Assembly (NCBI RefSeq): GCF_018143015.1
Contig: NC_054742.1
Coordinates: 60,148,853-60,212,852, forward strand
Direction of reading: 5' to 3'
Source: Lytechinus variegatus
Lineage: Eukaryota; Echinodermata; Echinoidea; Temnopleuroida; Toxopneustidae
Length of the DNA stretch: 64,000 bases
In this document: in pieces, positions 52,035 to 62,000 of the stretch
Layout: every line of letters begins with the position of its first letter
Numbering within the stretch: position 1 is the stretch's first letter
The notes under the pieces: generated by a model
Databases searched by the model: none
What the model saw: only the letters and a program-made list of their open reading frames with translations
Told to the model about the DNA's origin: nothing
Position numbers and translations under genes: made by a program

Positions 52035-54638
52035 GGCTATATGATAATACAGTAATGATAAGATAGGGCCTAAATTGTCTATGTCTTCTTTCTCAATTGA
52101 GCATCATTTCCTTTTAACACAATAGAGTACAATTCTTACCAAAGATATGTTACCTAATGAAATTCACTCAAATTTTAAGAGTGTAACGCCGTTTACTCAC
52201 TTTGAAACCATTGTCATCAGTAGTCACATGACAAACAGGATCAAGACCAGTCAATTTGATTTTAAAATCAAGATCTTTAACCCTATCGATCTTCCCCCGA
52301 CAGGTCTATAAGAAAAGAAAAGAAAAACAATGTAAAAAGAGAATCGTTTTTTTATGGTAGCAATAATATTTCCGGCCTAATTTTACATTGAAAATATAAT
52401 GCAAAGTTTACGAAAGATCCAAATAAGTAAGATGAAATAAGATCTAGTATAAGTTGTCTGCAATTTACAGTATATACATAATACTTAAAAATCCATTAAA
52501 ACATTCTGATTTTTTTTTGGGGGGGTGGGCAAGTTGTAAGATATTTTACTTAAACGGTTTATTGAACAGTTTGCTGCAACGCGTTTTTTTTCTATTACGG
52601 GTTGAGCATAAAATATATAAGTAACCATGATTGTTTCATGGTTTTTCCGTTTGAAAATGTGATATTTTTTCACAACTAGACATTTGTGCAACCTTTCCAA
52701 GATAAAAGGAGGGTATCAAAATTGCATCTAACAAAAAAAATAGCATGTCCTTATATTGACTCTTGTTAATCATCTCAGTATAATTATGTAAAGAAGAAAA
52801 AGAAGTTAAGGAAACACTAAGCTCAAACAGACAGCTTTAGAGCCTAATGCAATAGTTATACTGTTTTACCATTGTACACAGGTAAAATATACAATCAATC
52901 AAAGTGATAAGAATTCTGTTTTATAATCCCCAAAACAAACAAACAAATTAAAAGCTTAATTACCAGTCTATCTTCGTTCGGTCGTATGCTTCCCCACTGT
53001 CCATAACTTTCATCGAATATGACGAGACGATAGCAGCATTGGTCCTGTAAATAAAAATGATATAATTTCATAAATATGAAATATCAAAACAATTTGTAAT
53101 AAGAATATATTCAATGTAAATTTAGTAATTTCACCATTCCTCGGTTGGTGTTGAATCGAATATGACGAGTCGATGACATTACTGGTCCGATAAAGACGTT
53201 ATATTTTCATTATGAAATGGTAAAACAATTTATTATTTAAAAAATGATAAATAGTAGATAATTGGCGATTATACCATTCCTCGGTTGATTTTAAATGTTT
53301 GATTAACCTGTAGAACATTTAACATACAAACTTAAGATATACGTAAGTCAAAATAGGACAATTAATTTGCAATTATCAACTCAAGGCTGTAATAATATTA
53401 AAATGAAGATATCAATAAAAATAAAAATGATATTTAAATTTATAATCAAAATACAGTCTCCAGTTAATTTTATTCGATCTATAAATTTTGAGACCATGAC
53501 TCTAAAATTGAGATTAATCAAGTATTCTTTTTTGAAAAGGAGATTACTTACAGCAGGATACATGATTGTAAAGTTTAGAACGTTGTCTTCACTGTTTCGG
53601 AAGTAAAAACTATCCATGAAGGCAATGTCCTATAGGTGGGGGGGGGGAAGAGGGAGAGAAGGTAAACATTAAAGAGCGTATAAGATTCTATGCAGAGGAA
53701 AAATATATTTGGAAAATGTAAAAAATAACTCGATAATTTTCTATTTAAAACACTAATACACGACTATATATTATAGACCCTACTGTAAATGTAAATGGGA
53801 TAGGTTTTATTATTAAATTATGTCATTTTCAATCCGATACTTTCCAAATATTTTGTGTTAAATTGCATTATTCACCTTCTTTCTTTTATATCAAAATACA
53901 TCTATTTACACTTTAGTTTATGCTTCTTAACCTAATGTTTTACATATTGATCGATTCGTTATCGTTATTGTATTTTTGTCTCATTCTCTACATTATTTCT
54001 TTATTTTTATTTACATTATTTTTATAAACTAATTTAGATTTTCATTAGGGGTTTGTCTCCTGAAATTTCTTCAAATAATTTAATAATACGAAAAGTATAT
54101 ATATTAAAAAAAAAGAGGTAAGCCTTTTACTGGCTACTTAAACATTCTTAGTAAGAAAGTATTATAGTAAATGTATGTATGTTTGTCTAAACAGAATTTA
54201 AGTCGAAAAAAGTTGGCATTATCATGAGTTCTACGTGAAATCAATATCATTTAAAATTTAAATTCCGGTTTAGGTTATACAAGGGTACAATACAAGAAAG
54301 ATAATATATCATGAGCTTTTTTTCCATAATTTTGTGAAATCACACATCAAGTCCCATTATTATTATCATTATTAAATCCAACCAGAGGATTGTTTTTTGT
54401 TGTTGTTATTTCCTATCATAAGTATCCAGACAAGCATCTAAACCCATCCTAGTATTCAGAACGAGCATCCTACCAAACTCCAAACTACCCCCCTCCCTTC
54501 TTTTATAATCATCCCTCTATTTCTCTAGTAACTCACCTGTTCCGTAGAGATTTCCCCACGTGTGAATTTGGCATCTGCATTGCCCGAAACGAGCAAAATG
54601 CAGGCCAAAACCAGCACGAAGAATTTTCCAAGTTCCAT
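43702..54638 (-). CDS. TMEM145: TMEM145-like seven-transmembrane protein, copy A (complete)
   Basis: Nineteen exons join in phase to give 1,069 aa: 54537-54638, 53552-53629, 52964-53044, 52201-52305, 51494-51665, 51079-51150, 50234-50383, 49874-49952, 49552-49721, 48903-49059, 48169-48289, 47712-47864, 47033-47428, 46754-46804, 46373-46444, 45891-45941, 44501-45511, 44197-44295 and 43702-43791. Residues 1-23 are a signal peptide (FFVLVLACILLVSG). The ectodomain begins AKFTRGEISTEQ, followed by a CCYRLVIFDE motif, as in human TMEM145 from memory. Seven hydrophobic segments span about 184-420, with KGFSITR, HPRKVPFYLPF and ITRPDRLNKRFPFHLR as family landmarks. TMEM145 belongs with GPR180, GPR107 and WLS in the GOLD-domain seven-transmembrane class; the ligand is unknown. 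The tail (430-1069) is far longer than in human TMEM145 (~490 aa in total), repetitive, and ends in a Lys/Arg-rich peptide. Confidence 0.92.
50736..50945. mobile_element. ~210-bp inverted-repeat element with ~66-bp arms, in intron 6 of copy A
   Basis: The left arm (50736-50801; TAGAGAAAAAATGACTACGA and onward) and right arm (50878-50945) are inverted complements with about three differences. The ~75-bp centre contains CCTGAGGAAGATCATGC. It abuts a (TA)n tract at 50943-50993. Confidence 0.8.
50943..51006. repeat. (TA)n then (TG)n microsatellite
   Basis: A pure dinucleotide run of about 50 bp of TA followed by TGTGTGTGTG, in intron 6 of copy A, next to the inverted-repeat element. Confidence 0.9.
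51880..52034. repeat. (ACT)n microsatellite, ~150 bp
   Basis: A nearly uninterrupted ACT/CTA run with one or two irregularities near 51955-51970, in intron 4 of copy A. It yields an artificial poly-Tyr frame. Confidence 0.95.
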
Positions 54639-55619
54639 AGTCGATCTTCCGGTAAATCAGCTTTATTCACTTGATTTTCTAGCGAATTTACATGCTAAAT
54701 TCAACGTTTGTTCCGATCGATGAAAAGCTTGAAAAAATTTTGATTAGTTGGTAGCAACGCATTGACTAAAAATTATCTGATGACGCATACGCGTAAAGGG
54801 AGTGACGCAACAATGCACGCGCTTGCATGAAAACACAGTGATAGGATGGGCGGTGACGGCTATTAATATCACTTTGATGTGGTATTTACAAGCGATATAT
54901 AGAAACCCTTAAATCTATGTTTGTATGTAATTAAATTAAATAATCAATTCAATTTTGGGGGACATGTGTCTCATGAAACTCGATTTCAGCTCCGTGTTAT
55001 CATTATTGGAATTTTGAGTTATTCTGCACGTTTCATTTTTTTTTCATTTATCATTTTTGCTAACCCAGACTCAAATGTCACCATCTTTGTAGGCAACAGC
55101 TCAACGACCTTCTCATCACCGGAGACTGGTCATCTCTCTCTTTCTATAATAATAACATTCTTCCATAGATTTTATTCATACAGTCAACTGTATTAAAAAT
55201 GCCATAGAAAATGTATGGCATTTATGGGGCGCCGATTATCCATGCATATTTAATGGTATACACGATAAATATCCGGCCATTTTATCTCACGCTTAATATT
55301 AAGGATTGGTCAAAGTTATTAAAGTGTTAGTTGTTGTTATGTTTGGCCGACATAAATTATCAAAATCGACCAATTTATCATTAGGAACGAGCATATTCTC
55401 GCTTGATATTGACCATTTTTTCTCGGTCGGACAACCGATCGGTTACTATGATCAATTCTTCAATTCTAATTCACCCCCCCCCCCCTCCCCTGGGGTAAGT
55501 GCAGAAAAATATGTAGCATATTTTCACGGATTTTATCTTCGACACCTATTTGACTGGTACTGGTCTGTTCCAGTTTATGGTGACTCCCATCTGAATTAAC
55601 GGGAGCTGGTATATAACCA

Positions 55620-55880
55620 GTAGCATACCTATAGGATTTTCCATGGGGGGGGGGGCAAAATCGTTCGCCAATAAAATTTGACAAGCAAAGAAAAAACAAG
55701 GTTTTCAACCCCAAATAAAGGATTTCGTACCAGGAAAAAAAATTGAAAAAAAAAAAAAAAATAAAGTCTTCAACTTTAAAGGAGGGGGCCATTGGTGGCT
55801 CATCAGGGATCAGTTGTTACTCGTCATGGGGGGGGGGGGGCAGTCTGCCCCTCGGCCCCCATAGGTACGCTAGTGTATAT
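55620..55880. mobile_element. ~260-bp TIR-type repeat
   Basis: It begins TAGCATACCTATAGGATTTT and ends CCCCCATAGGTACGCTA, giving inverted termini. The interior has AATTTGACAAGCAAAG and poly-G, matching the repeat family at 12676, 42690 and 57610. Confidence 0.65.
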
Positions 55881-55996
55881 AACCAATTGCCTATAATAGG
55901 AAACATTTTACATTAAATTTTAGGTTATTCAGGTATAGTGGCTGACGTCATAGGCGACAGATATAACTCTTGTTTTTTTTTCTCAAAGTGGAAACA

Positions 55997-56067
55997 ATGG
56001 CAGAGTGGGGATTCGAACTCACATTGCGATTATGAGTCCAATGCTCTAACCAATGGAACACACGGCC
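55997..56067 (-). pseudogene. tRNA-Met-like pseudogene or SINE head
   Basis: On the minus strand it reads CCATTGGTTAGAGC (A-box-like), a CTCATAA loop (anticodon CAT) and GAGTTCGAATCCCC (B box), ending CTCTGCCA. The acceptor and T stems pair imperfectly, so a functional tRNA is unlikely. Confidence 0.5.
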
Positions 56068-56706
56068 CGTGGTCACTTTCTTGTGCATGGGTGTGAGTTG
56101 AATATATATTGAGTTTGTGTGTGACGATCGATGCATATTTTGTCACAGGAATTTACAAGGTTCCATGGTCCTTTAAAAGTGACATTAATCTGAATCATGT
56201 GACCTGTCAGCTGATCGTCATGGCCTCATCATCGATGTAGGCCTAGACTAGATGTTTCCATCTCCAAGGAATGATTAAGTTCCTTGAAGAGACATTATGA
56301 CATTAGTATTTTCAGTTGCTGAGTGAGGTGGTAAAATTTATTGCCACGCATTTGTTATGTTCAGGGGGGGGGTCACAACATACACAAACGCAAACAAAAT
56401 ATATTCTAGTGGGTATGGTCACAGAGTGTATTGATCAGACTTTGAGGAGCATATCATGACTAGGTTTTGTCACAAGGGCGTAGGCTGGTTTGAGCATGGG
56501 GAGGTTGATAACCTGTGGAGTCGGAACTAAATAATTGGGGGGGGGGTGCACATCTTTGGGAGGTGGAAATTAAGTTTGGAAAATCAACTGTTCAATCAAC
56601 TGAAGGGATACAAATATCGTTATGCTTGCCAGTTTCGGAACTCCTCTGCATCAGGGTGGGGGGGGGGTACACGTGCACCCCGTGAACTCCCTTGTGTCAG
56701 ACGTTT

Positions 56707-56828
56707 CATCTGGAAGCCGGCCCTGTCTTATCCGACAGTAACCAAAGTAACAGTGCTTCTCTGCCAATCAAAGTCAAGGAAAGTTGTCAGATCCGAAAAC
56801 TTGTCAGATAAAAATGAAGCACTCCCCT
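56707..56828. mobile_element. Partial X-box MITE
   Basis: It shares TATCCGACAGTAACC, AACAGTGCTTCTC, CCAATCAAAGTCAAGGAAAG, TTGTCAGATCCG and a GAAGCACTCCCC terminus with the elements at 16704 and 27041, in inverse orientation. The left terminus is altered. Confidence 0.65.
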
Positions 56829-57609
56829 TGGTCAAGTGGCGCATCTTGGCATTATGACGCCCTTGGCAACCCGCTTGGCAAACATTTAACTGCACCCCTT
56901 CCGACTGCCCTAATTTTTTTTTTTTTCATTAAGGGGCCGAAATGACTAGAGGGGTAAAACACATTACATAGCGTATTTTGTTCATTTAGCCTCAGATAAA
57001 CTACCAATCATCCGACACTACCCTCTACGTTCATTCTTAGATAAATTGCAGCATAGTTCTCCATCGGTGGAACCTAATATTTTGAGGGGGCTCAACATGG
57101 AGTATCGGGTAAAATTTAGATTTTCTTCTCTTTTTTTGAATGAAAATATAATTTTGATGTTCAGAAAATGATATATTTTACAGCTTTGCCTTTTCCCCCT
57201 TCTCTCTATTATTAAGAATAAAAAAAATCAACAACGATGGAGAAAATATAGCTATTTAATACCTTTGTAAAATAAAAATCTTAATCTTGTGGTAGATTTT
57301 ACACAATTTTCAGATATGATACAATATTTGACCACTTATCCTTGAAGTTTCTTTCCTTTTCCTCCTTTTTTTATTGGTCATTGGACAAATGGGAAGGGGG
57401 TAGAAGTGCCCCAAGTCAGCCCATCTATGGCAGTGACTACCTACATCTGATTCTTTTTGTCTGACTTTTTTATTTTTAATTTTAATTTTAATTTTTCTCT
57501 TTTGGAAAACAATTTATCTCGAAGAAATCTATTACAATATATCATAGAATTGTTATAAGGATGTAAAACGCTGAATACTGACGCACATGACACTTACCCA
57601 CCCCACACA

Positions 57610-57825
57610 CAGACAGGGGAGGATACAGGATTTTCCAAATGGAGGGGCACTTTCATTGAGAGAAATCTGACAAGCAAGCAACAAAAATAAAGGGGGCCTT
57701 CGTTTGCAGGCATCACGTTTTCTACATATATGCTTTATGGCTCTCAGGGGGAAGGGATGGGGTGGGGAGAAAACGAGTTGCATGTGCCCCTCCCTCACTT
57801 GGATCAGTCACTGTACACACACTTG
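57610..57825. mobile_element. TIR-type short repeat, duplicate of 42690-42970
   Basis: It has GACAGGGGAGGATACAGG near the start, AAATCTGACAAGCAAGCAAC inside and GGATCAGTCACTG near the end. It sits in the same relative place as the copy at 42690. Confidence 0.6.
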
Positions 57826-58247
57826 TTAGCATGCTGCGAATATCTCGAGAAAAAAAAACCTGGCTGTAACAAGGATTATTTTTCATATTTTTATGGAGAG
57901 CTAGACTAACAAAGTGACAGTATTTTTTATGCGTAGTTAGTGCATATTTTCACAGGTTAGAATCTAGTTAGTAATGTAGTTTTTAAGTGTGTATTTCAAA
58001 TGAGGTGTGGATTATTTCAGAAAAAAAATATTTCGTTATTTCAGGTATACACTGCTTTTATTTTTTATTTCTTTATTTAAGTACATCAATACTGAATCGA
58101 TTTGTTAGAAAAAAAAAATAATAAATCCGTGTCAATCACGTTTAAGAAGAAGTTACGTAAGATGACAATATTTTTTTCAAAGTGCAGTGGCACGAATACA
58201 CAAGTTGCTGTATTCAATTGTCGAAGAATCTTCTTTGGCAATGAGCT

Positions 58248-58720
58248 CTACTAAACACATTGTCTTCAAAATAATGCAATGATGAATAAGTTCTCTAGGT
58301 CATTCAATGCATCTTTTGGAAAAAAAAGGTTATAATCACGATTTCAGAACTCAGAACAGTTTTTATTAAATAAAAGTAATGCCTCTAATTTGCGTAAGTT
58401 AACGGTGACGATATATTTAACATGTAGTGGATATTTAGAGTTTTTTCTTGAACAAAATAGTTTGTATTATAGATTTCCGTTACTACGAAATACATTGTCT
58501 TCAAAATAATGCATTGATGAATAAGTTCTCTAGGACATCCAATGCATCGTTTGGAAAAAAAGTTTATAATCACGATTTTAGAACTCAGAACAGTTTTTAT
58601 GAAATAAAAGTAATGCCTCTTATATGCGTACGTTAAAGGTGACGATATATCTACCATCTAGTGCATATTTAGAGTTTTTTCTTGAACAAAACAGTTTGTA
58701 TTTTAGATTTCCGTTACTAA
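58248..58720. repeat. Tandem duplication of a ~235-bp unit downstream of copy B
   Basis: The block starting TTGTCTTCAAAATAATGCA at 58260 recurs at 58495 with few changes. Both blocks run through ATAATCACGATTT, CAGAACAGTTTTTAT and TTTTTTCTTGAACAAAA. No such pair is present in the corresponding flank of copy A (43300-43600). Confidence 0.8.
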
Positions 58721-58805
58721 GGCGTCTTCGAATTTCAATATTGATTTCAATTTCCGTCTAAAGCTTGATATAAATGTAACAACAAACAATATTCTAACTT
58801 ATTGC

Positions 58806-59056
58806 TAGTTTGTTTCATGATCCAAATATCCCCTAGTGTCCTATTGAAGAATATGTGAAGTCCATTGAAAGTTTGTTTATGGCCCAAAAGTATCCGGTTT
58901 GTTTTTCAGTCCTTATCGCATGGCTGAGACAATTAGTTCCAGTCAATATTCTATTTTTGCAGGTTTGTTTCATGATCCAAGTATCCCGTTGTTTCTTATC
59001 GAAGAATATTTCAAGTAGGTTGAAGGTTTTTTTATTGCCCAAAAGTATCCGGTTTT
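58806..59056. repeat. Tandem duplication of a ~155-bp unit next to the copy B stop
   Basis: TTTGTTTCATGATCCAA, TGTTTCTTATC-like sequence and GCCCAAAAGTATCCGGTTT occur at 58809-58900 and again at 58965-59056. The copy A flank has one unit (43573-43665). Confidence 0.75.
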
Positions 59057-59092
59057 GTTTTTAAGGTTGTTATTAGTTGAAGCGATTTGTTC

Positions 59093-62000
59093 CTATTCTG
59101 CCTTCGCAGGCTTGTTCTTGTGCCTGCGTGCGAGCTTTAGGAATCGTTTGAGCTTCTTCTTCTTTGTCTTTGGATCCATTGCCTAAGAAAAGGAAAAAGA
59201 TGAAAAGAAATACAACAAAATGAGAATAAATCGAAATTGTATTGAAAGGAGATGATAAATGATCAAAAGAGAAAATGGTTTAGACATGATAAAATGCTGA
59301 TTATAAATATAAAGTTCTGATTTGCGTCGTTCATGCATTGAGTTCATGAAAGATCGACATGTCATGTTATCTATTTATCATTAGCATTGTATGTACATGA
59401 ACATACGTATTTTAAAACCCTTGTGAATTTAAGGTTTTAATGACCTCTATCGATTGCAATATTTTCGGTATAATTTCACTTGCACTTTAATCAGGTAATG
59501 AAATGTATCGTTTGGAGTCAGAAAATACGAGTAAAGAAAGAAATTAAAATGAAATCACCCTAATAATTAGAGTCAGATTGTTTTATTACCAAATGTTGGT
59601 TATCAGAAGAGGTGTCCGGAGTCATTTCCTGAATGGATGATTTTGGGAATCGCCTCTGGGAAGGCTCCTTCCGGGTCTTCTTAGAAGGCTACATAGAGAG
59701 AGGTTTAAGAAATGAATTGTTAAGTTTCAAGATTCTTTCACCACTCTAAAGCAAATAATTTCATTTAAAAAAAAGTGTTATCGTACAAGCCAGTAAATAT
59801 GTCTTTTCAATCAATGGAAGTATTGAAAGTAAGATTACAGGAATCCATGAAATTAAAGGTTGACTTTAAAAGTATCGTATCACCTTTGAAAAATCCCCTC
59901 CATCAACAGCAGGAGCAGTAATTATGTCTTCAGATCTTGAAGCATCATTATCTGGCTCTTTTGGACAAGATGGACGTCCATGATCTGTTTCGAATCGATT
60001 ATTCTCAAATTCTTCTCCTTGGCCGGCGTTGGTGAGAAGGTCATTTGTCTGCTTTAGGGTCTCGGTGGTCCAGTTCTGGATCTTTAGACGAGAGACCGGT
60101 AACTCCCGCTTCAATTGATCACCAAGAGGTCCAGTGTTTTTGATCTCGTGCACGTCATTTGTTGCCAAAGAAGGTGGCTTTGGTGCGGCGACCGTGATGT
60201 CATCAGAAGGAGATTTAATATCTGGAACTGCCTCGGTTGTAGCATCAAGGACTTTCTGGGTTCGAGCAGTAGAAACCACATTGGCCATGTTTTGAAGAGG
60301 CTCACTGGTTGGTCTCACGGTGATCAAGCGTGCCTTGTCCGATGCATCGGTTGAACTGTCATTCCTGACAGCCTGGTTGGCAGATCTGGATTCCCTGGTA
60401 GAAATGATGTTTAAGTAAGGCTCATTCAGTGGTTTAACATTGATGACCCTTATGTTGGGATTGCCGCCGTTATTCTGGCTTTGGATGTCGGTATCGGATT
60501 CGGATTCCTCAGGAGTCGTTAACTGCAAGGTAGGCTCTTGAGCTGGTAGAACATTAATGATCCTCGCTTTAGAAGCTGCGCCGTTGGCGTGGCTTATGCT
60601 CTCTGTGTAACATCGGGATTCATTAATGTCTTTGTCCACGTTAGAGTCATCCACTGGTCTGATAACGATCTGTTTCAGATTCTCAGCAACTCTGGCCTCA
60701 AGCAACTTCTCATCAGATACCGAGTCCCAATAAGCCTTAGTCTTCAAAGGTTCTTGACTGGGTTGGGTCAGTTGGACATCAGATCTGGATCCTTTGGTAG
60801 TCTTCGGAGAAGATGACACAGTGGATTCGATGGATGGTGTGATCTTTGGCAGGAAGCTGAAGTCGTTGTTACTACTGGGTTGTTCCTATTACAAGAAACC
60901 AATTGAATATAAGTTGTTCATGTTAAATTCATATCTCCCATAGTTGTTATGAATATCCTGCACGTTAATGCAAAATTACATTTCTGGTAAAGTAATTGCA
61001 CTCGACCATGCAAAAGCCCTTAAATTATGATTGAAAAATCGACAGTAACGGAGGAGTTACTACTACTTATTATTTTCAAAACTTAAGCTTAAACTGAAAA
61101 CTGTGCAGACCAAACATAATCTTGGTACATCAGCTGAAATAGATTGAAGGAAACGTGGGAAAACCTAAAATATATTGATGTCGTATTCAATTTGCAATAT
61201 TGTTCACGTACCATATTCACAGATGTGTACTTCTCTGTCTGATCTGTAACATCCATGCCAGAATTCTTGTGCGAAGTCAGGGTGTCCTTATTAAATGAAA
61301 ACAAGTAAAGTATATTACATTACAACAATTTAAAAGGGAAAAAATCATTTACGGGAAGTATTTCCTGTTAAGGTACAAATCACATAATGTTCAGTATAAG
61401 TCACATATGGGCTAATTAAACTTCTTTAAAACTTTGATAATATAGTTTTCATTATCGAGATTCCAAATCCATCTCATATTAAGTACGATAATTCATTTTA
61501 AGACACATACCGGTTGCTTGTTAACAGAGAAGATAGAGTATCCTCCTTTTGGAGCAGCAAGCTTTGAGATACTTTTTACTTCCTAAAACTTACATCAACC
61601 ACTTTAGAAGTGTGTTTTGTTTGAAGACAGTATTCCTCGATCTAAAACGGTGTTATGCAGTAATTCTTAAATGGTTTATCAGAACATTTCAACGTATTAC
61701 ACGATTTATTCAACTTTCCTATAAAGAATTAGTTGTCAGCTTGTATGCCACACTCGACCTCGGTGAGGTAAACTTATTCCCTTTTTTGAACGGCATGACA
61801 GCACAGATATGTGCACTGTAATGACCCAATATCATTGATATTATCACCGATAAAGTCAAATTATTCACTTCTCCGGCCATCATCACTTTATTTCTCCCCC
61901 ATTGAAAATGATGATTAAAGTAAAATAAATTGTCAGATCAATACCTCTTCACAAGCCAATGTCTCTTTGTCTTCTGTCTTGATGTACTCAGATACAGGAG

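Larger units (their letters stand above)
54639..57590. other. Intergenic region between TMEM145-like copies A and B
   Basis: The likely copy A promoter side is 54640-54900. Farther right are a TIR repeat at 55620-55880, a tRNA-like SINE head at 55997-56067, a MITE fragment at 56707-56828 and several G-runs. No coding block with splice context was found. Confidence 0.6.

Noticed and set aside
51858-52055. Poly-tyrosine frame
   Set aside because: Translation of the (ACT)n microsatellite in an intron.
54740-54830. X-box or CRE-like words (GTTGGTAGCAAC, TGACGCAT) upstream of TMEM145-like copy A
   Set aside because: The first half-site does not fit GTNRCC and single short words upstream of a gene are expected by chance.
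55997-56067. Functional tRNA-Met gene
   Set aside because: A and B boxes and a CAT loop are present, but stem pairing is poor. SINE head or pseudogene is more likely.
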